The notes under the pieces are model-generated. The model was not told the DNA's origin. It worked only from the letters and a program-made list of their open reading frames with translations, and did not search any database. The position numbers and the translations under genes are program-made. From Flavobacterium antarcticum DSM 19726 (lineage in GTDB: Bacteria > Bacteroidota > Bacteroidia > Flavobacteriales > Flavobacteriaceae), in contig NZ_ATTM01000008.1 in NCBI RefSeq assembly GCF_000419685.1, positions 91,068 to 155,067 of the forward strand: a stretch of 64,000 nucleotides of DNA. The letters are read 5' to 3'. Positions within the stretch are counted from its first letter, which is position 1, and each line of letters begins with the position of its first letter. Shown here one piece after another: positions 9,186 through 16,120 of this stretch.

Positions 9186-9793
9186 TTTCGAACTAGTATA
9201 GTAAATTCATATAAATCATAATCATGCAGTAATGCAACATTTCTGGAAAAATGTTTTTTACAAAAATCAAATATATAAGAAGGATTGGCATAATAAAGAT
9301 ACTCTTTCATAAATTCAAAATCTGAATAACTGGTTAAAATATTAAAAGCAAAACCTTTCTTTGCTAAATTATTTATTTCTGTCAATGTATTTTGAATGTA
9401 CAGCAACCAGTTTTCGGAGGTATTATCTAATTTGATATTAAAAATGCCGCTCGCAATAACATAATCTACTTTTTGATTTGGTGTTTGATTGGTAAATATT
9501 GCTTTTTCATTTGAGAATTTTTCATTTGCTGCTGCAATCATTTTATCGGACAAATCGTATCCTAAATAATCGAAATTTTTAAACTTTTCTTCAAAATAAC
9601 CAAACATACTACCAAAACCACATCCATAATCTAGGATTGAAAAATGTTCTCCCGAAGTTATTATTTTAGATAACATTTCAAATCGTAATTCTTGAGATTC
9701 AATAGAATTCCAATCTACACCTTGCGGAGTTGTTCCAAAAATGGTGATTTTTGCATCGTAATACGCTTTGACTTCTTTTCCTATTTTATCCAT
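9182..9793 (-). CDS. Class I SAM-dependent methyltransferase
   Basis: 203 residues. Motif I DYGCGFGSM at 55-63 binds S-adenosylmethionine. It is followed by LGYDLSDKMI, whose acidic residue would hold the ribose, and a later strand YVIASGIFN. No signal peptide or membrane segment. In this operon it probably methylates a sugar or an N-acyl group; with the adjacent acyltransferase it may build a modified amino-sugar substituent. Its start follows the WbqC-like gene's stop without a gap (9793/9794) and its stop overlaps the acyltransferase start. The substrate is not determinable from sequence. Confidence 0.8.
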   Translation of the reverse strand: MDKIGKEVKAYYDAKITIFGTTPQGVDWNSIESQELRFEMLSKIITSGEHFSILDYGCGFGSMFGYFEEKFKNFDYLGYDLSDKMIAAANEKFSNEKAIFTNQTPNQKVDYVIASGIFNIKLDNTSENWLLYIQNTLTEINNLAKKGFAFNILTSYSDFEFMKEYLYYANPSYIFDFCKKHFSRNVALLHDYDLYEFTILVRK

Positions 9794-10483
9794 TTAACAG
9801 TACTTTAAAAATGATTTTGCATTTGTTCCTTCATTAAAAATTAAATCTAAAATAGAAACGGCATGATCAAACGGTTCATGTAATTGATTGTATTCTGGAT
9901 AGTTCGAATAATCAAAATAATTAATGTTTATATTTTGTTTCTGAAAAGCAGCTTCATCCATATATGCTTTTGCTGCAGGTCCAGAATAATAATCCGTAGC
10001 GTCTAATTTTTTACAAATATTAACCAATCGTACCGTCCGGTCTTCTTCCAAGACAAAGTCTGATGAGAAATGGAATTTGGTATTAATTTCTAGAAGTTCA
10101 CAGATTGCCTTAATGAATCTGATATTAATCTCTGTTAAATATATAGATTTCGTATTTAAATATAATTCTTCAAAAAAATCTTTATATTCTTTAAAATGAG
10201 GTGCCTTCTTGTAATTCTGTTGAATAAGATTCCAATGTTCTCTATTCCAATTATTGTCTGAAACTTTTGTTTCATTTATCTTTTGAAAAAATTTACCTTT
10301 TACTTCTACCGGTATTGTAAGCCACTTGGTTCCGGAAAAAGTTTGAATCAAATTGCGGTTACGCCAATCTCTTTTGGTGTATTGCATATCATCATAAATC
10401 ACAAAATCATCGGCAACAGCAATACTATCGAAATAACCTTTCCACGGAATATAATTAGACTGCGTGATGACGACTTTTCTCAT
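9794..10483 (-). CDS. WbqC-like family protein
   Basis: 229 residues, the normal size of the WbqC family. The conserved N-terminus ITQSNYIPWKGYFD (residues 6-19) is followed by DDMQYTKRDWRNRN (36-49) and the W-L-T-I-P-V strand. The family occurs in O-antigen and capsule clusters of many bacteria, often near amino-sugar genes, and its biochemical role is not well established; a part in attaching an acyl or aminoacyl group has been suggested from context. Here it is placed between the exporter ATPase and a methyltransferase/acyltransferase/aminotransferase trio, which fits a role in modifying an amino sugar. Two bases separate it from the upstream ABC gene. Confidence 0.85.
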   Translation of the reverse strand: MRKVVITQSNYIPWKGYFDSIAVADDFVIYDDMQYTKRDWRNRNLIQTFSGTKWLTIPVEVKGKFFQKINETKVSDNNWNREHWNLIQQNYKKAPHFKEYKDFFEELYLNTKSIYLTEINIRFIKAICELLEINTKFHFSSDFVLEEDRTVRLVNICKKLDATDYYSGPAAKAYMDEAAFQKQNININYFDYSNYPEYNQLHEPFDHAVSILDLIFNEGTNAKSFLKYC

Positions 10484-10485
10484 AA

Positions 10486-11757
10486 CTAATTATTATTTAA
10501 AGTCCACTCTAATTGCGGACGAATAAGACCATTGATTTTTCCTAAATAGCCTGTTTCTCTCTTCACATCTTGCACTTCAAAAGTAAGTAATTCAACGTTG
10601 GAATATAACTGGCGCATTGCAGCAGTATGGATATACATGTGAATCTGATAAAGTTCATCGTTCAAAAAGTTACCAGGTATTTGACAACGTAAGTCGGTTG
10701 CTTGATTAACAGCACAATTAAACTTACCTCCAGAACCAAATAAAACATCACCCTTAGCTGTCTTTAAATCAAAACCGATTGATAAAGTAGCATCGTCCGT
10801 TAAATTTACAATTTGGAAACGAATATTTATGGCTGAATACACATCAAGAGCAGCATCGAGATTGTTAGAAGATGCATTTTCAACAGCTGCATATAAAATT
10901 TTAACGTTAGAATTACCTATCGCATCATCTATAGATTCAAAGCTGATTTTACGATTAGAAAAAGAATTTTGAGATAAGTAGTTGTTAATCAATTTGCTTG
11001 TTTCACCAATTTCAGATATTAAACCATCTCTCAAGGTTATAGACCTGTTGCACAACGTTTCTACCGCCGCCATATTATGACTCACAAACAAAACAGTCCT
11101 CCCCTCTCCTTTACTAACATCATTCATTTTTCCCAAACACTTCTTCTGAAATTCAGCATCACCCACCGCCAACACTTCATCTACAATTAAAATTTCAGAT
11201 TCCAAATGCGCTGCAACAGCAAAAGCCAAACGCACATACATCCCAGAAGAATACCTTTTTACAGGCGTATCAATATAACGTTCAACTCCTGAGAAGGCAA
11301 CGATTTCATCAAACTTACGTGTAATTTCGTGCTTACGCATGCCTAAAATAGCCCCGTTCAAATAGATATTTTCTCTACCGGTCATTTCTGGATGAAAACC
11401 AGTTCCCACTTCAAGTAGCGAAGCAATACGGCCTTTTGTGTATATCTTGCCCGTCGTGGGTTGGGTTACTTGACTTAATATTTTCAATAAAGTAGATTTT
11501 CCCGCGCCATTACGTCCAATAATCCCCACAGAATCGCCTTGATTGATTTCAAAGTTGATGTCGCGCAAGCTCCACACGTAATCGCTTTCGCCTTTGGTAC
11601 TGCGGTCGTTCGCTTCTCCAATTTTCAAAAAAGGGTCTTCTTTGCCGCGTGCATTATACCACCACCGCTTTAAGTCGTCGCGCACGGTTCCCGTACCCAC
11701 GAGTCCTAAACGGTACTGTTTAGATATATTTTCTGCTTTTATAACTACTTTGCTCAT
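10486..11757 (-). CDS. wzt: Polysaccharide ABC exporter ATPase (Wzt/TagH-like)
   Basis: 423 residues. The nucleotide-binding domain covers about 1-250: Walker A GRNGAGKS at 81-88, signature YSSGM at 169-173, Walker B with LIVDEVLAVGD at 190-200, and the H-loop in FVSHNM. The last 160 residues form the extra C-terminal domain that in Wzt proteins recognises the finished glycan or its end modification. With the permease encoded upstream it exports an undecaprenyl-linked polysaccharide across the inner membrane (ABC-dependent O-antigen/capsule route). The carbohydrate-binding domain implies that chain end or length is read before export. A 161-base spacer separates it from the permease gene. Confidence 0.92.
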   Translation of the reverse strand: MSKVVIKAENISKQYRLGLVGTGTVRDDLKRWWYNARGKEDPFLKIGEANDRSTKGESDYVWSLRDINFEINQGDSVGIIGRNGAGKSTLLKILSQVTQPTTGKIYTKGRIASLLEVGTGFHPEMTGRENIYLNGAILGMRKHEITRKFDEIVAFSGVERYIDTPVKRYSSGMYVRLAFAVAAHLESEILIVDEVLAVGDAEFQKKCLGKMNDVSKGEGRTVLFVSHNMAAVETLCNRSITLRDGLISEIGETSKLINNYLSQNSFSNRKISFESIDDAIGNSNVKILYAAVENASSNNLDAALDVYSAINIRFQIVNLTDDATLSIGFDLKTAKGDVLFGSGGKFNCAVNQATDLRCQIPGNFLNDELYQIHMYIHTAAMRQLYSNVELLTFEVQDVKRETGYLGKINGLIRPQLEWTLNNN

Positions 11758-11918
11758 TCTTCTTTTATTCTTTTCAAAACTGTATATTTACAGAGCTAGT
11801 GCCCAAAATGTACTAAGAAATTTTTCTAATTTTTAAAATCTGCGTTCCTTTTTTGCGGTTCGCTCTTACTACATCAAGATCAATCGCTAAAATTTACAAA
11901 CATGTAAACTAGAATTTT

Positions 11919-12800
11919 TTACACAGTATCCATAAACGTTTTCTGCACTTTATTGAATACCAATATACCAAAAAATAATACCACTACTGCAAAAATACTT
12001 GGATAAATAAATCCCCACCAATCAAAAGTTCCTACTCCCAAAAACGCATAACGCATGTAATCAAACAATCCCGCCAGCGGATTCATATTCGCAATCCATT
12101 GGTATTTTTCGGGAATGGCAGAACTTGGGTATATGACAGGAGTCGCATACATAAAAAGTTGCATTCCAAACGAAATCAGCTGATTCAAATCTTTATATTT
12201 TGTAGTCATGGCGGATAAAATCAATCCTATTCCCATAGCAATTAACGCCATCAACACAATCACTAGAGGCAATGCAAGGATCCATAAATTGGGTTGGATT
12301 TGTCCCATCGAATAAAAATAAACCGCAAAGCAAACAAATAGTAAAAACTGCACCAGAAACTTCATCAAATTGGAAATCACAATCGTCAACGGCATAATCA
12401 ACCTGGGGAAATAGACTTTCCCAAAGATTCCAGCATTGGCATTAAATACGCCTGAAACGGAGGTTAAACAGCTAGAAAAATAACCCCATAAGGTAATTCC
12501 AGCCATATAGAAAACGACTTTTGGTGCGCCATCGGTGGACAATTGGGCCACGTTACCAAAGATTACGGTAAAGGTAATGGTCGTTAAAATGGGCTGTATA
12601 AAAAACCACAGCGGTCCTAATATGGTTTGCTTATAAACCGTCACAAAATCCCGGCGTACAAAAAGAACTAGCAAATCTCTATAGTGCCACAATTCCTTGA
12701 AATTAATCGCAAAAAGGGAATGCTTCGATTCGATTACAGCATCCCAATTCTGATCGTTACTTGTCGTATTTTGTTGAAGACTTTGTTCATTTGAAATCAT
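11919..12800 (-). CDS. wzm: Polysaccharide ABC exporter permease (Wzm-like)
   Basis: 293 residues from the ATG at 12800 (a TTG thirty bases upstream is in frame but the extra residues look unrelated). ABC-2 type permease with about six hydrophobic segments. The conserved RRDFVTVYKQTILGPLWF segment near residues 58-75 forms the amphipathic gate region, and a second conserved stretch Y-A-T-P-V-I-Y-P lies near 220. It forms the channel for the glycan exported by the Wzt-like ATPase downstream. It is the first gene of the minus-strand polysaccharide operon, so the promoter should lie in 12801-13100. Confidence 0.92.
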   Translation of the reverse strand: MISNEQSLQQNTTSNDQNWDAVIESKHSLFAINFKELWHYRDLLVLFVRRDFVTVYKQTILGPLWFFIQPILTTITFTVIFGNVAQLSTDGAPKVVFYMAGITLWGYFSSCLTSVSGVFNANAGIFGKVYFPRLIMPLTIVISNLMKFLVQFLLFVCFAVYFYSMGQIQPNLWILALPLVIVLMALIAMGIGLILSAMTTKYKDLNQLISFGMQLFMYATPVIYPSSAIPEKYQWIANMNPLAGLFDYMRYAFLGVGTFDWWGFIYPSIFAVVVLFFGILVFNKVQKTFMDTV

Positions 12801-13105
12801 ACTAATGGTAAACTTTTTCTTTCCGTTCAAAAATACATTATTTTAAACAAACAATTACATTATTAATGATGGGATTGAATTGGAGGATTGAGGATAGTAG
12901 TAGACGTTCAATTTTGAGTGATCAGTTGGAATTGTGGTTTTTGAATGAGGATGGAAAGACTGAGAGATTGAAGAATGGAAAGACTAAAATTTTATCGAAA
13001 TGAATCCAATATACTTAAGGAAGGAATTGGGAAGAGACTCCTTAATAGTGACAAACTTAGAGGTACTATGGTCTTAAAAATAATTCAAAACATCACATGA
13101 ACCCA
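12801..13105. other. Intergenic region upstream of the polysaccharide operon
   Basis: About 300 bases without a convincing reading frame. Positions 12880-12990 are rich in short imperfect repeats of the form GATTGAAGA / GGAAAGACT, purine-rich on the plus strand, similar in composition to the repeats around 43485-44030. The sequence should contain the promoter for the wzm-led operon, but I find no clean TAnnTTTG element. A stretch at 13018-13060 loosely resembles one at 15830-15875. Confidence 0.4.
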
Positions 13106-13107
13106 AA

Positions 13108-13141
13108 AATAAATCCCGATCATCATACAACAATCGGGATT
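13108..13141 (-). terminator. Rho-independent terminator after the 249-residue protein gene
   Basis: Inverted repeat with arms AATCCCGAT (13112-13120) and ATCGGGATT (13133-13141). Read on the minus strand it is followed by a T-rich run (TTTATTTTT), as expected 44 bases after the stop of the minus-strand gene at 13185. The same stem sequence, with another loop, is used at 45618-45640. Confidence 0.75.
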
Positions 13142-13184
13142 CAAATGTAAATCAAACTAAAATTTACAATACAAAAATGGACCA

Positions 13185-13934
13185 TTACACGCCAAGATCA
13201 AGAATCGTGAGTGCGGCTAAATCCATAGAATCAATCTCACGGAACCCATTCGTTTCATCGATAAAAAGAAGCTGAACCAGGTAGAACAGATTAACTGTGG
13301 TCGTTGGTAATCCATCGGACTGTAAAACTAAATCTGCCGTCAGATCCGTAATCGGCAAGTACACTTCCGGACTTCGTTTGGTAGAAACGCTGTTTTCATC
13401 TAAATCAAGTCCAATAAAAATCGCTTTCAATAAAAAATGCGTAGCCGTAGCAGGAGCAAACAAATCTCTCGTTGGATTAAAATCGTCAATCCGTGCTTCC
13501 CCGGTAGCTAAATCCACAACAAATTCACGATCGAGTAATTCAGAAACCGTGGTTTTACCATAGAAATCAAAATTCTTAAGTAAATTCCGAGCCCGAACGT
13601 TGTCCAAACCCGTAACTACGGTTCGCTTGCCCATGCGGTGAATCGTGTTCAAGTTCTTAATTTCGTTAAACAATTTATTGATCCGTTGAACACCACGAAA
13701 AGGCTTGATCTGTTTCAACTCGCCTTTTGCACCACTACGCAGCAACGCGCCAAAACGCGAATAAGAACCGAGTTCACTTTGCATCATCCGCAATTTTCGG
13801 TACTTTGGATTGGCATCCATTTTTGCCTTATTCAACGACGAACGAGAACGACTTAACTTCCCATTTACACCCTCTGAGTACGTAACTCCATCTATGGAGC
13901 CGCTTAATCGTACAATACTTTGATTTTTTGCCAT
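13185..13934 (-). CDS. Protein of unknown function, Bacteroidota-specific type
   Basis: 249 residues from the ATG at 13934; in-frame codons further upstream encode unrelated residues. The N-terminus MAKNQSIVRLSGSIDGVTYS (1-20) continues into a Ser/Arg-rich segment, then P-K-Y-R-K-L-R and a glycine/alanine patch with S-R-F-G-A-L-L-R. I recall the same layout (short strand, S-G-x-I-D-G-V-T, basic loop, then helix) from multi-copy hypothetical proteins of flavobacteria with no known function. No signal peptide, no membrane segment, no catalytic motif seen. The C-terminal half is acidic and looks like a small beta-domain. It stands alone, transcribed away from a repeat-rich region and closed by a terminator. 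Function unknown. Confidence 0.7.
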   Translation of the reverse strand: MAKNQSIVRLSGSIDGVTYSEGVNGKLSRSRSSLNKAKMDANPKYRKLRMMQSELGSYSRFGALLRSGAKGELKQIKPFRGVQRINKLFNEIKNLNTIHRMGKRTVVTGLDNVRARNLLKNFDFYGKTTVSELLDREFVVDLATGEARIDDFNPTRDLFAPATATHFLLKAIFIGLDLDENSVSTKRSPEVYLPITDLTADLVLQSDGLPTTTVNLFYLVQLLFIDETNGFREIDSMDLAALTILDLGV

Positions 13935-14024
13935 TTTGCAAATATTTAAAATTATTGGAACGAAGATAATCGTACCGTACATTCAAAAAACAAACCGTGG
14001 TATTTCTGTCAGTATTTGCCATCT

Positions 14025-14050
14025 ATTGTCAGTTATTGTCAGTTATTGTC
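14025..14050. repeat. Short tandem repeat TTGTCAGTTA
   Basis: Two full copies of TTGTCAGTTA and a partial third (TTGTCAC), with a 10-base period, about 90-115 bases upstream of the start of the 249-residue protein gene. The period is close to one helical turn, so it could be a set of protein-binding sites on one face of the DNA upstream of that gene. Confidence 0.6.
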
Positions 14051-14298
14051 ACTAAATAATACAGTCAAAATGTACAAAATCACGAAATAAATGAAGTCTC
14101 AATGAAAAAAATACGCAGTATTGAACAATAAATTAATTATTGAGTGACGATTAAAAATAGAAGAAAAAATACTGTTGTCTAAAAGGATGGGCTTACACAA
14201 ATAAGCATAATTCACATAATTTTAATGCTATTCGTGCAGAATAAATGATGATATTCAAAAATAGTTGGCATAATATTTTTATTTGTAAAATAATATTT

Positions 14299-14306
14299 TA
14301 CATTTG
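14299..14306 (+). promoter_or_regulatory. Candidate -7 element TACATTTG
   Basis: Matches the Bacteroidota -7 consensus TAnnTTTG. It lies 62 bases before the ATG of the small candidate gene at 14369. The nearest TTTG upstream (14282-14285) is only 13 bases away, which is short for the -33 element, so support is partial. Confidence 0.35.
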
Positions 14307-14345
14307 TAAACGTTTTAAATACTTAAAGCGCAGACAACTAAGTAC

Positions 14346-14361
14346 GGTTTCGGGAGAAACC
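14346..14361 (+). other. Hairpin in the putative leader of the 48-codon ORF
   Basis: Perfect 6-bp stem GGTTTC / GAAACC with a GGGA loop, eight bases before the ATG at 14369. It could influence access to the start codon in the RNA, or be chance. Confidence 0.4.
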
Positions 14362-14368
14362 ACTCAAA

Positions 14369-14515
14369 ATGTCAAAAGGAATGTTGTCCATTTTAAAAAA
14401 AGGACAGACCATAAAACCTGTATCTTCACAACAGGTTTTAACAGAAATAAAGAGTAGACCGAAGAGCTTGTTTTTAATCTTAAAAAGCAATAAAAAACAC
14501 CTAATACTACGTTGA
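14369..14515 (+). CDS. Small candidate protein, 48 residues, unknown
   Basis: Reading frame ATG at 14369 to TGA at 14515, preceded in frame by a stop at 14339, so the ATG is the only start. The peptide begins MSKGMLSILKKGQTIKP, contains an amphipathic helix (Q-Q-V-L-T-E-I-K) and ends in a hydrophobic-basic tail (L-F-L-I-L-K-S-N-K-K-H-L-I-L-R). Composition is protein-like with no low-complexity run. A candidate TAnnTTTG promoter and a hairpin precede it. Its stop overlaps the first unit of an 11-bp repeat array. No homologue is known to me; it may be a fragment of a decayed gene. Confidence 0.35.
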   Translation: MSKGMLSILKKGQTIKPVSSQQVLTEIKSRPKSLFLILKSNKKHLILR

Positions 14516-14626
14516 AGTTACGTGCAGATTACGTACAAGTTACGTCAAATGCCGATCAAATTACGTACAGGTTACGTACAGGTTACGTGGAGGTTACGTG
14601 GAGGTTACGTGGAGGTTACGACAACG
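14507..14626 (+). repeat. 11-bp tandem repeat array, consensus TTACGTRSAGG
   Basis: Eleven consecutive units of 11 bases. Three identical copies of TTACGTGGAGG stand at 14583-14615, preceded by two identical copies of TTACGTACAGG at 14561-14582. More degenerate copies lie towards 14507, including one 10-base unit at 14551-14560, and a decayed last unit ends at 14626. Each good unit contains the palindromic core ACGT. The array stands 147 bases upstream of a small helix-turn-helix-like gene and ends a 48-codon ORF. Confidence 0.9.
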
Positions 14627-14772
14627 ACACGAACCAACAACGAATCAATAGCATACTTATAACCAACTTATAACGCTCCAACAACGAACAAATAAGTACA
14701 TTCAAGCATTGCAACTGCCCAACATAGCAGTTGAACACAGCTTATTCTATAATAATTTAATACATCGAAGCC

Positions 14773-15015
14773 ATGAAATTAATCGATCCCCTTTTTATAA
14801 ATGCAAAACAAGTACAAGTATTTATGGACAACGACCTCCGATCTGCCTATCGAGAACTGCAAAGAATTCGCAGATTCTACAACAAAGAACCCACACACCG
14901 AATACTTTTTGTTGAGTTTTTTGAATACAAAGGAGTGGACAAAAGACACGTTCCCGAAATCATGAAGCAAATCAACAATCAATTGCGAAATAAAAGAATT
15001 TTGCTAGAAGATTGA
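14773..15015 (+). CDS. Small helix-turn-helix-like protein
   Basis: 80 residues, ATG at 14773. The sequence reads as a short strand, a helix with AYRELQRIR (25-33), then R-I-L-F-V-E-F-F-E-Y-K-G-V and a basic C-terminal helix. This resembles the small Bacteroidota DNA-binding proteins found on integrative elements, where a helix with K/R-x-L-x-x-I-R is followed by an (I/V)-x-E-F-C-E-Y segment. The role would be DNA binding, such as an excision or repressor-type function. The assignment is by resemblance only. It ends five bases before the stop of a minus-strand gene remnant, tail to tail. No integrase is nearby. Confidence 0.5.
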   Translation: MKLIDPLFINAKQVQVFMDNDLRSAYRELQRIRRFYNKEPTHRILFVEFFEYKGVDKRHVPEIMKQINNQLRNKRILLED

Positions 15016-15019
15016 AACT

Positions 15020-15277
15020 TTAAAGTGCAGCTGCAATTCGTACTAAAGCGACGTAGATCAGTAAGTCGGCTTTTAATTCAGTTGCCCAACCAAACTTGAT
15101 TTTATATCTAGTTCGCTTTTCCATTGAATAATCGAGGAAGGAATTCCACAATGCAATTTCTAAATCCAAATTAAAAACCCCGTTCCAAATCAAAACACTT
15201 TCTAGAAATCTTATAAATGAAGCGTTTATCTTTTCTTCTAGATTTGCCGTAGTATAAATGGTGGCAACTAAAGCACC
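15020..15277 (-). pseudogene. Gene remnant, C-terminal fragment without a start
   Basis: On the minus strand an 85-codon frame is open from a stop at 15278-15280 to TAA at 15020-15022. It contains no ATG except one at codon 52. The translation is protein-like: an acidic-amphipathic helix around N-L-E-E-K-I-N-A-S-F-I-R-F-L, hydrophobic W-N-G-V-F-N-L-D-L-E-I-A-L-W, and an ending L-L-I-Y-V-A-L-V-R-I-A-A-A-L. The lack of a start suggests the 3' part of a gene that lost its beginning by frameshift or deletion. The family is not recognised. Confidence 0.35.
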
Positions 15278-15292
15278 TTAAAACAATTGCAG

Positions 15293-15382
15293 ATGGAATG
15301 GATTGAATACACAAGCATGTTATTTATCGTCGCACTCGTACTTAGGTTTTGGAACAACGGACGCGGATTGATGGAACGATAA
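15293..15382 (+). CDS. Possible 29-residue membrane microprotein
   Basis: ATG at 15293 to TAA at 15382. The peptide has a short charged start, one hydrophobic stretch MLFIVALVLRFW (9-20) and a polar tail N-N-G-R-G-L-M-E-R. It would make a single short membrane helix. There is no clear ribosome-binding site or promoter, so this is a candidate only; proteins this short arise often by chance. Confidence 0.2.
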   Translation: MEWIEYTSMLFIVALVLRFWNNGRGLMER

Positions 15383-15488
15383 AAAGGGAATGGAAGAAAT
15401 TGGGATTTTAATTTAAAATCTAAACAATCAATGACTCACAATTTGAGGGACATAATTTACTCAATCAAGTTTCATATACACAACCTCC

Positions 15489-15616
15489 AATTTGTCATCC
15501 CGAGGCACGAGGGATCGCTGCGTCAGGACTACAATAGTCTATTAAATAATAACATCACAAATTACTAACGCAGAGATTCTTCCCGAAGTCTCGGGATTCG
15601 TCAGAATGACAAATAA
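15489..15616. mobile_element. MITE/REP-like inverted repeat element
   Basis: The left part (15492-15531) contains TTGTCATCCCGAGGCACGAG followed by a GGGATC...CTGCGTCAGGACTA segment. The right part (15569-15613) is an imperfect reverse complement of the same pattern: read on the minus strand, ATTTGTCATTCTGACG, then a CCCGAG...CGGG stem, then ending in CTCTGCG. The about 125-base unit can fold on itself, and no protein is encoded. This motif (GTCATCCCGAGG...) is a common dispersed intergenic repeat in Bacteroidota. A solitary left half recurs at 15687. Confidence 0.65.
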
Positions 15617-15686
15617 ATGTGATGATGTATTAAAGTTGTTCAATCACCTCCAATACGACAGTCTTTTCGTCGCTCTACCTTTCTTT

Positions 15687-15726
15687 TTGTCATCCCGAGG
15701 CACGAGGGATCACTGCGTCAGGACTA
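15687..15726 (+). repeat. Second copy of the GTCATCCCGAGG repeat half
   Basis: A 40-base direct repeat of 15492-15531 with one difference (GATCACTGCG here, GATCGCTGCG there). No inverted partner follows, so it is a solitary half unit of the dispersed element. Confidence 0.8.
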
Positions 15727-16050
15727 GATTCATTTATAAATCACCAAAAATAATGATGTTTGATTTTTGGTTTAGAGATTGAAGGACGAGAAATTTAAAA
15801 GATTAAAGGAATAAATCTTATTTTGCTGAGTACGGTAAGGAAAAGAGACCTTTCTAGCGTTACAAGTTTACATCGAACAGTACATATAATACAAAAGAAT
15901 ACATTCCTACTTCATCAGTATTACAATAAACAAAAATACCCATTCACAAACAGAAACAGGAAATCCACGTATCAAGAAAAGTAAGGCAAGCTACTACAAT
16001 TATAACGTCAGTTAAAACAACAGAAAAGAAGTCGGATACCCTCTCAAAAC
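15727..16050. other. Intergenic, no gene seen
   Basis: About 320 AT-rich bases between the repeat half and the heptamer array after recQ. I see no reading frame of protein character and no clear hairpin. A stretch at 15830-15875 (GTAAGGAA, AGAGAC, GTTACAAGTTTA) loosely resembles 13018-13060 across the accessory region. Confidence 0.4.
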
Positions 16051-16113
16051 CTACAACCTACAACCTACAACTTACAACTTACAACCCACAACCTGCAACT
16101 CAAAACATACAAC
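16051..16113. repeat. Heptamer array CTACAAC (sense TTGTAGG for recQ)
   Basis: Nine consecutive 7-base units on the plus strand: three exact CTACAAC, then TTACAAC twice, CCACAAC, CTGCAAC, TCAAAAC and ATACAAC. They end eight bases from the recQ stop. Read in the direction of recQ transcription the units are GTTGTAG, the same orientation relative to the gene as the arrays at 20644 and 21638. Confidence 0.85.
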
Positions 16114-16120
16114 AAATCGC

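Noticed and set aside
14245..14457. 70-codon plus-strand frame in the accessory region
   Set aside because: Its first half is a run of Ile/Phe/Lys from AT-rich DNA, and it overlaps the more protein-like 48-codon frame, which has a single start and a leader hairpin.
14709..14915. 68-codon frame overlapping the 80-residue HTH-like gene
   Set aside because: Cysteine/histidine/proline-rich composition without pattern; the overlapping frame has amphipathic helices and a recognisable layout.
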